Origin: an uncultured bacterium
GTDB lineage: Bacteria; DRYD01
Length of the DNA stretch: 10,037 nt
Reading direction: 5' to 3'
Assembly: GCA_937927985.1 (NCBI GenBank)
Contig: CALFWH010000119.1
Location: 1 to 10,037, forward strand
Shown: one piece after another, positions 1 to 6,046 of the stretch
How the letters are laid out: each line of letters starts with the position of its first letter
How positions within the stretch are numbered: position 1 is the stretch's first letter
Notes under the pieces: generated by a model
Seen by the model: the letters and a program-made list of their open reading frames with translations, nothing else
The model's database searches: none
What the model was told of the DNA's origin: nothing
Program-made: the position numbers and the translations under genes

Positions 1-9
1 AAATAAATA

Positions 10-876
10 ATGATAATTTTTGTTACTGGCATATCTGGTTCTGGTAAAAGTACAGCCCTAAGTATTTTAGAAGATTCTGGATTCTATTGCATAGACAATG
101 CCCCCCTTAATATCATACCCAAAATAATAGATATAGCTCAAAAAAGTAATATAACAAATATAGCTTTCATTATAGATCCCCGAATGGTTTTCATTTCTAA
201 AAGAGATAATAATTTTTTTAATGAAATAAGAAAATTTACAAAAGATATATTAAGTTTAGCTAAAAAATACAGCATAAAAATAATGTTTTTAGATTGTGAA
301 GAAACAGTTTTGATAAAAAGATACAATTCAAGCCGAAGAGTACATCCTCTAAACCCCGAAAACGTTCAAGAAGGTATAAAATTAGAAAAACAATTACTAA
401 AAGAATTGAAAGAAAACTCAGATTTTTTAATAGATACCTCTCTTCTATCCCCTTACGAATTATCTCAAAAAATATCGGAAATAATATTCCTAAAAAAAAT
501 AAATATTTTAAAACTAATTTCTTTTGGTTACAAATATGGTTTTATTAATACAGATTTTGTAATAGATACAAGGGTTTTAAAAAATCCTTTCTATATTAAA
601 GAATTATCAACAAAAACAGGATTAGAAGAAGAAGTAAAAAAATACCTATTAAAAGAATCTTCAACAATTGAATTCTTAAATAAAACAATAGACTATATTG
701 ATTATATCCTAAATATATATTTCAATGAAGTAAAGATTTTTTTAGAAATAGGTATAGGATGTACAGGAGGAAAACATAGATCAGTTTTTGTCACAGAATA
801 TATTTATGAAAAAATAAAAGATAAATACCCAGATCTAAAAATATTAGTAGAGCACAGAGATATTCACAAAAATTAA
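10..876 (+). CDS. rapZ: RapZ-family nucleotide-binding protein (RNase adapter / YvcJ family)
   Basis: This is a 288-residue RapZ/YvcJ protein of full family length. An N-terminal P-loop NTPase domain carries the Walker A motif GISGSGKST (residues 7-15), the family's IDN (28-30), a DPR element (56-58) and RRVHPL (109-114). The C-terminal domain has SFGYKYG (171-177), then IGCTGGKHRSV (249-259) and HRD (282-284), all hallmarks of the family. In E. coli RapZ hands the small RNA GlmZ to RNase E to control amino-sugar synthesis; in Firmicutes the homologue YvcJ binds and hydrolyses nucleotides. Which role applies here is not visible. The start at the window edge fits family N-termini. Upstream bases are only AAATAAATA, so no SD is visible. 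The gene following is an ABC permease, not yvcK/whiA as in Firmicutes or npr/ptsN as in enterobacteria. Identity is secure; function is inferred. Confidence 0.95.
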   Translation: MIIFVTGISGSGKSTALSILEDSGFYCIDNAPLNIIPKIIDIAQKSNITNIAFIIDPRMVFISKRDNNFFNEIRKFTKDILSLAKKYSIKIMFLDCEETVLIKRYNSSRRVHPLNPENVQEGIKLEKQLLKELKENSDFLIDTSLLSPYELSQKISEIIFLKKINILKLISFGYKYGFINTDFVIDTRVLKNPFYIKELSTKTGLEEEVKKYLLKESSTIEFLNKTIDYIDYILNIYFNEVKIFLEIGIGCTGGKHRSVFVTEYIYEKIKDKYPDLKILVEHRDIHKN

Positions 877-890
877 TAAAGATTTATAAA
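863..890 (+). promoter_or_regulatory. Candidate promoter for the ABC permease, implying a very short or absent leader
   Basis: A -35-like TTCACA (863-868) and a -10-like TATAAA (885-890) are separated by 16 bp. The -35 element lies inside the end of rapZ. A start site 6-9 bases after the -10 would fall at about 896-899, and the permease ATG is at 900, so the transcript would be nearly leaderless. This agrees with the lack of any SD before that ATG. In AT-rich DNA TATAAA is common, so this is a moderate-to-weak call. Confidence 0.35.
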
Positions 891-899
891 TAAACCTAC

Positions 900-1769
900 A
901 TGAACAAAACAAATTGGATAATTTTATTCATAAATTCAGTTGTTTTATTATTGCTATTTATATTCGTAGTTTATCCATTTTTCAAGATTTTTGTTTCTTC
1001 AATGTATATAGATATAACTTATTTAGGTTTAAGAAAGTTTGTTTTTTTAGATAATTACTTTTATGTTTTAAGTGATTATAAGTACTGGAATTCGTTATAC
1101 AATAGTTTTAGATTTGGTATAATAGCTTTCTTGATTGAGTTAGTTTTAGGATTTTGGTTAGCTTACTTAATTTGGAAAAATGAAAATAACAAATTATTAA
1201 GAATAAGTATTTTGATACCTTGGGCTTTACCAACAGCTATAATGGCATTAGCTTGGAGATTTTTTTTAAATGAGCAATATGGAATCATTCCCAAATTTTT
1301 TAGTATTTTTGGGATAGAAAACATTTTTTTATCAAATTTTACATGGGCTTTCATATGGATGGTAATAATAGATGTATGGAAAAACACACCATTTATAGCA
1401 ATAATGTTTTATTCAGCATTAAAAGGTATAAATAAAGAGTTGTTTGAAGTTATTGATTTAGAAAAAGGGAATTTTTATCATCGTATATTTTGGGTAATAT
1501 TACCAATTTCTATTCCTGCAATATCTGGGGCTTTGTTATTTAGATTGTTATATGCTTTAGTTATTTTTGATTTACCTTATGTTTTAACAGGTGGAGGGCC
1601 AGCTAATTCCACTAAAACTATCCCAATGTATATCTATGAAAACTTTTTTAAATACCTTGATATTGGCTATGCAAGCTCCTTAACAGTTATATCAATTATT
1701 CTAATATTTATAATCTCAATTCTGTTCATGGAATTCGTTAAAAAAATTTTCCTTTATTATCAAAAATAA
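900..1769 (+). CDS. ABC transporter permease, MalF/UgpA (carbohydrate) type
   Basis: This is a 289-residue membrane protein of the sugar ABC permease class, expected to form half of an inner-membrane channel. It has about six hydrophobic segments. The first spans roughly residues 8-28, and others cluster around 70-90, 103-120, 148-170, 200-225 and 260-280. IPWALPTAIMALAWRFFLNEQYGIIPK (106-132) and TGGGPANSTKTIPMYIY (230-246) are typical of MalF/UgpA proteins. The cytoplasmic EAA loop that docks on the ATPase lies at 183-202, but it is degenerate: it begins EVIDLEKGN where the family has EAAxxDGA, so the usual Asp-Gly is Glu-Lys, while the terminal LP is kept. No binding protein, second permease or ATPase lies nearby, so partners must be encoded elsewhere or the gene is a relic. 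The reading frame is intact. The substrate cannot be told; sugar or glycerol-phosphate-like compounds are usual for this class. Confidence 0.92.
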   Translation: MNKTNWIILFINSVVLLLLFIFVVYPFFKIFVSSMYIDITYLGLRKFVFLDNYFYVLSDYKYWNSLYNSFRFGIIAFLIELVLGFWLAYLIWKNENNKLLRISILIPWALPTAIMALAWRFFLNEQYGIIPKFFSIFGIENIFLSNFTWAFIWMVIIDVWKNTPFIAIMFYSALKGINKELFEVIDLEKGNFYHRIFWVILPISIPAISGALLFRLLYALVIFDLPYVLTGGGPANSTKTIPMYIYENFFKYLDIGYASSLTVISIILIFIISILFMEFVKKIFLYYQK

Positions 1770-1776
1770 ATTTATA

Positions 1777-1808
1777 TAGTTTTTGGCAATTTTTAATCTC
1801 AAAAACTA
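1777..1808. repeat. 9-bp perfect inverted repeat upstream of dnaJ
   Basis: TAGTTTTTG (1777-1785) and CAAAAACTA (1800-1808) are perfect reverse complements separated by 14 bases. The repeat starts 7 bp after the permease stop codon. It is poor in G+C and no T-run follows on the + strand, so it is not a classic terminator. It could be a weak transcript end or an operator for the downstream dnaJ-hspR pair. Its spacing does not match the known HspR operator HAIR (CTTGAGT-N7-ACTCAAG). Confidence 0.35.
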
Positions 1809-1868
1809 AAAAATATTTATAAAACCTATATAAGGATTTTTATAAAAAATTGTATAAATAAAAATATA

Positions 1869-1874
1869 GGGGGG
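1869..1874 (+). promoter_or_regulatory. Shine-Dalgarno site of dnaJ
   Basis: Six consecutive G residues follow ATA and end 9 nt before the dnaJ ATG at 1884. In an otherwise G-poor intergenic stretch this run is the obvious ribosome binding site and fixes the start. I see no convincing -35/-10 pair in 1770-1868. TATAAA words occur at 1841-1846 and 1853-1858, but without a TTGACA-like partner. Confidence 0.7.
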
Positions 1875-1883
1875 AAATAAAAA

Positions 1884-2780
1884 ATGAAGGATTACTATGA
1901 AATATTAGGAGTAAGTAGAACAGCTACAGAAAAAGAATTAAAAGAAGCTTACAGAAGATTAGTAAAAAAATATCATCCCGACCTTAACCCTACCAATAGG
2001 CAAGAAGCAGAAAAAATATTTAAAGAAATTAACGAAGCTTATGAAGTACTTAGCGATCCAGAAAAAAGAAAACTGTACGATAAATACGGACACAATTGGA
2101 AAAATGTTAACCAAAATACAAACTATAAATACTATCAAGATTATAAATACCAATCAAAAGCAACTAAAGATTTAGAAGAAATACTCCAAGAAATATTTGG
2201 TAGCTTCAGAAAAACTAAATCTTATCATTCACCTTTTGAAAATATTTTCTTCAACTTCGATTTATTCTCCGATGATAATAATAAAACATACTCAAACAAT
2301 AATATACCAGAAATAGAAGTTTTCTTTAATATAGAAGAAATATATAAAGGTATAACCAAAAACTTAACATTAAATATAAATAACAATCCCGTAAATATAT
2401 CTCTAAACATCCCTCCAAGAATAAAAGAAAATTCAAAAATAACAGTAAATACTATCTATGGACCCATAAAAATAAAAGTGAAAATTCATAAATCTGAATA
2501 CAAAGTAATCAATGAAAAAGACCTTTTATTAGTACTACCAGTGGAAATAGATAAAATACTTAGAAATGAAGAAGTAACTATACTTTTACCCAATGGTAAA
2601 AAATTAAAAACAACCTTTAATATAGAAAATCTTTACAATGAAGTAACCTTTAAAAATCTAGGATTAGTAGATAGTAAACAAAATGCAGGTAACTTAATCA
2701 TAATACCAGTACCAAATATACCCAAAAGTAAAAAAATTCTTGAAAAAATAAATCAAATTAAAACTACATTATACAATTAA
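1884..2780 (+). CDS. dnaJ: DnaJ/CbpA-type J-domain co-chaperone lacking the zinc finger
   Basis: This is a 298-residue Hsp40 that stimulates the ATPase of DnaK and delivers unfolded clients. The J-domain (about 3-70) has DYYEILGV, the essential HPD tripeptide (31-33) and the closing [19 protein letters not shown] (51-69). The CxxCxGxG zinc-binding repeats of classical DnaJ are absent, so this is a class II (CbpA-like) protein. Residues about 71-140 stand in for the Gly/Phe linker but are rich in Asn, Tyr, Lys and Phe with almost no Gly. The two client-binding C-terminal domains follow at about 143-205 and 206-280, ending in a [13 protein letters not shown] strand (269-281) that resembles the family's GDLyvkv..iP. 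A strong SD (GGGGGG) fixes the start. An HspR-like repressor gene begins 3 nt after the stop in the same frame, so the two are probably one heat-shock unit. No dnaK or grpE is in the window. Confidence 0.93.
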   Translation: MKDYYEILGVSRTATEKELKEAYRRLVKKYHPDLNPTNRQEAEKIFKEINEAYEVLSDPEKRKLYDKYGHNWKNVNQNTNYKYYQDYKYQSKATKDLEEILQEIFGSFRKTKSYHSPFENIFFNFDLFSDDNNKTYSNNNIPEIEVFFNIEEIYKGITKNLTLNINNNPVNISLNIPPRIKENSKITVNTIYGPIKIKVKIHKSEYKVINEKDLLLVLPVEIDKILRNEEVTILLPNGKKLKTTFNIENLYNEVTFKNLGLVDSKQNAGNLIIIPVPNIPKSKKILEKINQIKTTLYN

Positions 2781-2783
2781 CCT

Positions 2784-3128
2784 ATGATAGAAAAAATATT
2801 AAAAATTCATGAACAAACAATAAGAAACTATGAAAAACAAAAACTAATAAAACCGTCCCGTACCCAAAGCGGAAGAAGAATGTATAGCCTAAAAGATATA
2901 GCTAAACTTAAAATAATAACCACCCTATCAAAAGATATGGGTATAAACACAGCAGGTATAGAAGTAATAATGAAATTACTAGAAGAAATAGAAAAAATGA
3001 AACAAATACACGAATCTAAAATAAAAGAGTTAGAATCAAAACTAAATTACTATTACCAAAATTATGGAGAAGTAGGTATAACACAATACAAAACCCCTAG
3101 TATACAAAAAAAACTAGAAGATTCTTAA
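2784..3128 (+). CDS. hspR: HspR-like MerR-family heat-shock repressor
   Basis: This is a 114-residue MerR-type DNA-binding protein. The helix-turn-helix and wing (HEQTIRNYEKQKLIKPSRTQSGRRMYSLKDI, from residue 9) match HspR, as does the following helix region with DMGINTAGIEVIMKL (51-65), equivalent to HspR's GvNlAGVevIL. A charged coiled-coil (about 66-92) probably mediates dimerisation, and no metal-binding cysteines are present. HspR represses dnaK-operon and small heat-shock genes in actinobacteria and several other lineages, with DnaK as co-repressor. The protein starts a few residues later than typical HspR. There is no SD; the ATG lies one codon (CCT) after the dnaJ stop and in the same frame, so reinitiation by ribosomes finishing dnaJ is the likely translation route. 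It ends tail-to-tail with the glycosidase gene, sharing TTAA. HspR is the best match; another MerR-family role is possible. Confidence 0.85.
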   Translation: MIEKILKIHEQTIRNYEKQKLIKPSRTQSGRRMYSLKDIAKLKIITTLSKDMGINTAGIEVIMKLLEEIEKMKQIHESKIKELESKLNYYYQNYGEVGITQYKTPSIQKKLEDS

Positions 3129-4639
3129 TCCAATTCCAAAACATAACAATTATAGTACTTTATAATTTTCTTAACCTTACTGTTCAACTTTAATCTTTCT
3201 AAAGCTAAATCAATATCATTAGTTTGAATAAAAATCTTATCACCATTATCTGAAAAAAAGTACTCTAAATTATCATTATAAATTAACTTTTCAAATTTTT
3301 GATAACCATCAAAAAAGGTAACAAATTTATTTCCAAATGTATAATCTACAAATTCATTCAGAGAAAATATTCCTGGGAAATAATAATAAAACTGGTTATC
3401 AGAGTAAAAATTGTAGTTTAAATCGGTACGAAAAACGATATAGTTTTGAGATTTATAGTTAATAGATTTTTGGAATATTGGTACTAATTTTTTGTTATTG
3501 ATGTAGATAACGCTTGAGCTTCCTCCATCTAGATTAAGAGCATTTTGAGAATCTTGTAAATAGTAAGCTAAATCATATAAGCTTAAACCTTCCTTTCTTT
3601 TCAAATTTTGTCCATAAATAACTTCTAATTTCAAATTACCATCTTTATCCATATGAACCACGGTTCTTGGAGCAGGATCTATTATATTATTTCCTTTAAC
3701 TCCAAAAGCTTCTAAATCAGGATCCATAACAAAAACTGAATCTTTATAAATCAGAGGTCCAGCTTGTAACAAAAACTTTATATCGTAAATACTTCTCAAA
3801 ACTTCAATATACCTTAAAAAATCTTTCCTTAAATTAGGCAATCTATCAAATAAAAAATAATAACTATCCTCTTTTCTTAGTAAAGCCCAAAATCCTCTAT
3901 AAGGTCTATATTCCACAGGGTAACTTAAAACATTATTGTCAACAACTACTCCAGCAACAGTAAAATATTTACCATTATTATTCCTTGCAAAATACGTACC
4001 ATTAAGCCCAAACCAAAAATTATCACTCTTAAATAATAACTCTTCCTTATTATCATTAGTTATAAAATCTATTTTAAACAAACTTATATCAGGTACTTCA
4101 ATACAGTAAGAATAAATATTTACAGGATTTTCGTTCATATTTAAAACTTGAATGTAATAATTCAGTTTGGAAATAATTTTCTTTTGATTATAAAGTTCAT
4201 CTTTATAGAAATATACAGTACTTTTAATTTTGTATTCTAAGGGGAAACCAAAAATTATTTTATTTTCCTCTTCATTTTTAGCGATTAGTTCATAAGGCAA
4301 AGGATAAGGAGTATTAATTTTTATAACCGAATAGTAAGGAAAATAATTATCAATTTTAACTGAATAAAAAGAATATTGAAAATCATTGGTATATAAAAAT
4401 TCAAAAGGTAAGAAAATATTTATTTGGTTCTTATTAGGATAAAAAATTCTGTAATATTTTGGATTATAAATCTCAATATATAAATTTTGTTGGTCGTACC
4501 AAAAGGATGTTTTCTTAGAAAAATTATGATTTTGTCCTAAAACAAGATTAATAGAGAGAAAAATAGAGAGAAAAAAAATGAAAAACAATAAAATTAATCC
4601 TATTTTTACTATTTTCAGTAATTTAGGAATTAAGGACAT
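3125..4639 (-). CDS. Exported phosphodiester glycosidase (NAGPA/DUF2233-type) family protein
   Basis: This 504-residue protein has an N-terminal hydrophobic segment (about 12-34) preceded by lysines and followed by LGQN, which acts as a signal peptide or membrane anchor. The central domain (about 205-400) carries the signatures of the NAGPA-type phosphodiester glycosidase family (Pfam PF09992): NGTYF (213-217), QAGPLIY (292-298), APRTVVHMDKDG (323-334) and ALNLDGGSSSVIY (367-379). Characterised members uncover mannose-6-phosphate tags in animals; bacterial members act on envelope or exopolysaccharide phosphodiesters. The substrate here is unknown. The N-terminal 200 residues are rich in Tyr, Phe, Asn and beta-prone sequence and may bind surface polymers, and the last ~100 residues are unassigned. 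The start overlaps the upstream HEPN gene by 17 nt and has no SD, suggesting coupled translation. The gene ends convergently with hspR, sharing TTAA. Confidence 0.83.
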   Translation of the reverse strand: MSLIPKLLKIVKIGLILLFFIFFLSIFLSINLVLGQNHNFSKKTSFWYDQQNLYIEIYNPKYYRIFYPNKNQINIFLPFEFLYTNDFQYSFYSVKIDNYFPYYSVIKINTPYPLPYELIAKNEEENKIIFGFPLEYKIKSTVYFYKDELYNQKKIISKLNYYIQVLNMNENPVNIYSYCIEVPDISLFKIDFITNDNKEELLFKSDNFWFGLNGTYFARNNNGKYFTVAGVVVDNNVLSYPVEYRPYRGFWALLRKEDSYYFLFDRLPNLRKDFLRYIEVLRSIYDIKFLLQAGPLIYKDSVFVMDPDLEAFGVKGNNIIDPAPRTVVHMDKDGNLKLEVIYGQNLKRKEGLSLYDLAYYLQDSQNALNLDGGSSSVIYINNKKLVPIFQKSINYKSQNYIVFRTDLNYNFYSDNQFYYYFPGIFSLNEFVDYTFGNKFVTFFDGYQKFEKLIYNDNLEYFFSDNGDKIFIQTNDIDLALERLKLNSKVKKIIKYYNCYVLELD

Positions 4640-5039
4640 TTTGTGTTACAAAGTCTGTAATTTTTTCGGATAGTTTGGAAATCCTTTGTGCTTCTTTTAG
4701 TGAGTAGTTTTCATAAGGAGGTTTTAACATATTTGCTCCTGGATATCTTGAAACTATATAGTGTTTATCTATTTCCTTAGCTATTTCAAAAAATTCTTCA
4801 GGAATAGATATTTTTTGGCTCAAGGTTTCTAAAAGATTAAAAACGGAATGTCTAAAAGATTCCAAGTTAGATTTTTTCAGTGCTGCTTTTAGAATCTTTA
4901 CAGTTGATTCCTGATAACAAAAACAAGCCCATTCAAAATGTCCATTTTCTAAACATAGATTAGCTACTTCTCTATCCCTTAAAGCTTGCTTATACCAAGA
5001 TTCATATATTAATTTATTTAGATCTTTTTTTTCTTTCAT
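4623..5039 (-). CDS. HEPN-domain protein
   Basis: This 138-residue all-helical protein belongs to the HEPN family (PF05168). The signature runs WYKQALRDREVANLC (15-29), then FEWACFCYQESTVKILKAAL (35-54), which matches the family's acf.aqQaaEkxLKA helix. An RHSVFNLL helix (63-70) is followed by HYIVSRYPGA (93-102) and a closing YSLKEAQRI (112-120). Many HEPN proteins pair with a minimal nucleotidyltransferase (MNT) as toxin-antitoxin modules, and active RNases of the group use an Rx4-6H motif. Here R63 and H64 are adjacent and no Rx4-6H is visible, and no MNT gene lies beside it. A binding or structural role is therefore at least as likely as RNase activity. Its ATG overlaps the TGA of the upstream small gene (ATGA) and its end overlaps the glycosidase start by 17 nt, marking a tightly coupled operon. 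The family call is confident; function is unknown. Confidence 0.83.
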   Translation of the reverse strand: MKEKKDLNKLIYESWYKQALRDREVANLCLENGHFEWACFCYQESTVKILKAALKKSNLESFRHSVFNLLETLSQKISIPEEFFEIAKEIDKHYIVSRYPGANMLKPPYENYSLKEAQRISKLSEKITDFVTQNVLNS

Positions 5040-5341
5040 ATTGATTTAATAGTTATCCTTAGTAAAGGTTCTTTTAAGTTTGATGTACCCAATATTACTA
5101 TTTGATGGCTTCCATATTTAAAGATTATAATCAGATAATTTTCTAAATTAAAAGATATGAAATCTGCATCTATTTTTGATTGAAAAACTTTCATAATTTT
5201 TTCTATTTCCTGTAGTAATTTGTTATCAATGTCACCGCTAATTTTAAGAAAATTTTTATTTTCATCAAAAGTATATATACCTAATATTTGATTATTATTT
5301 TTAAAGGCTTTTAAAATCTTTTCTTTTTTTTCTTGTTGCAC
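5036..5341 (-). CDS. Small protein, possibly roadblock/LC7 fold
   Basis: This is a 101-residue soluble protein without signal peptide or membrane segments. The order of elements is helix (1-15), strand GIYTFDENKNFLKISG (21-36), long helix (40-57), strands DFISFNLENYLIIIFKYGSHQIVILGT (60-86), then NLKEPLLRITI (88-98). This resembles the roadblock/LC7 (MglB-like) fold, which usually controls small Ras-like GTPases, but I see no diagnostic residues and no GTPase gene nearby. It uses GTG as start codon. The SD AAGGAA (5350-5355) overlaps the bL25 stop codon and sits 8 nt upstream, which supports that start and coupling to bL25. The stop overlaps the HEPN start as ATGA. The gene is very likely real; the fold assignment is an inference and should be treated as tentative. 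Confidence 0.8.
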   Translation of the reverse strand: MQQEKKEKILKAFKNNNQILGIYTFDENKNFLKISGDIDNKLLQEIEKIMKVFQSKIDADFISFNLENYLIIIFKYGSHQIVILGTSNLKEPLLRITIKSI

Positions 5342-5353
5342 TTTTAAAATTCC

Positions 5354-5947
5354 TTATTCTGATTTTGATTCTTCTGTTGTTTCTTCTTCATGAGTTATAG
5401 TAACGATAGCAGTATCACCTCTATCCACGAATTTTATATCTTTGAATTTTTCAATTAAATTAGATACGTGTATACTATCTCCTATGTTTAAATTAGAAAT
5501 ATCGATAATAATTTTGTCGGGGATATTATCTGGGGTAACTTTGATTGTTAGTTTATTTAGAAGTACTTGTAGGACTCCACCTGCTTTAACTCCAGGACTT
5601 TCTCCCCTTATTTCCAAAGGAACCTCTATTTCTATAAATCTTCCTTCTATTAAAGAAAGGAAATCAACGTGAAGAGTTTTATCTTTAAGATAATCGTATT
5701 GTATTTCTTTAACTACAGATTTATATAAATTGTTATCTACTTTTATTTTTACTATTTGTCCGATTCTTAATTTTTCTGCATCTTTTACATTTATAGAGAA
5801 TTCAATGTTTGGAGTATCCTTACCATACAGGCAAGCAGGAATTAACTTTTTTTCCCTTTGCTTTTTTGCTTCTACCTTTCCCTTACCCCTTAATAGTCCT
5901 TCTATAGTCATTTCTTCTTTTTCATTTTTTACTACAAACATAGTCAT
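5354..5947 (-). CDS. rplY: 50S ribosomal protein bL25 (CTC/TL5 form)
   Basis: This is a 197-residue bL25 of the long CTC/TL5 type. The N-terminal 5S rRNA-binding domain (about 14-100) includes LRGKGKVEAKKQREKKLIPACLYG (19-42) and the characteristic LHVDFLSL (92-99). The C-terminal TL5 beta domain (about 104-188) includes VPLEIRGESPGVKAGGVLQV (109-128), then IPDKIIIDISNLNIGDSIHVS (142-162). The acidic Glu/Thr/Ser tail (187-197) is usual. It sits on the large ribosomal subunit bound to 5S rRNA. GGAGG (5957-5961) is 9 nt before the ATG at 5947, so that ATG is preferred over the in-frame ATG two codons later. In many bacteria bL25 precedes pth; here pth is absent and three unusual genes follow. 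A promoter candidate is at 6007-6035. Confidence 0.95.
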   Translation of the reverse strand: MTMFVVKNEKEEMTIEGLLRGKGKVEAKKQREKKLIPACLYGKDTPNIEFSINVKDAEKLRIGQIVKIKVDNNLYKSVVKEIQYDYLKDKTLHVDFLSLIEGRFIEIEVPLEIRGESPGVKAGGVLQVLLNKLTIKVTPDNIPDKIIIDISNLNIGDSIHVSNLIEKFKDIKFVDRGDTAIVTITHEEETTEESKSE

Positions 5948-5956
5948 ACTTCTTAA

Positions 5957-5961
5957 CCTCC
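5957..5961 (-). promoter_or_regulatory. Shine-Dalgarno site of bL25
   Basis: The minus strand reads GGAGG followed by TTAAGAAGT and ATG, a 9-nt spacer. It supports initiation at 5947 rather than at the ATG at 5941. Confidence 0.75.
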
Positions 5962-6006
5962 ATTTATATTTGTTTTTATAGAATTCTACAAAAAAAAAAA
6001 TCCTCC

Positions 6007-6035
6007 TATAAAGGTTTTATCCACTTTTTTATCAA
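6007..6035 (-). promoter_or_regulatory. Promoter for the bL25 operon, followed by an 11-nt T-run at the expected start
   Basis: On the minus strand TTGATA (6035-6030) and TTTATA (6012-6007) are separated by 17 bp, a good sigma-70-type arrangement. The expected transcription start is around 6000-6002. There the non-template strand reads GGAGGA and then eleven T residues (6000-5990), so the initially transcribed bases would be a U-run. This is the only such promoter-like pair in the short divergent region shared with the antiporter gene. Confidence 0.5.
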
Positions 6036-6046
6036 AAATAGATAAT

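Noticed and set aside
1777..1808. Rho-independent terminator after the ABC permease
   Set aside because: The stem is 9 bp but nearly all A/T with a 14-nt loop, and no T-run follows on the + strand.
1770..1883. HAIR or CIRCE operator before dnaJ
   Set aside because: No CTTGAGT-N7-ACTCAAG or TTAGCACTC-N9-GAGTGCTAA pattern, even allowing a few mismatches, was visible.
1959..2410. Minus-strand frames opposite dnaJ
   Set aside because: Shadow frames caused by A-rich coding sequence; the dnaJ reading on the other strand is certain.
4623..5341. HEPN-MNT toxin-antitoxin pair
   Set aside because: The small partner lacks the GSxxxGxxxxxSDxD nucleotidyltransferase motif, so it is not an MNT protein.
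5442..5981. Plus-strand open frames at 5442-5672 and 5730-5981
   Set aside because: They lie antisense to the certain bL25 gene, show no recognisable domain and have no SD.
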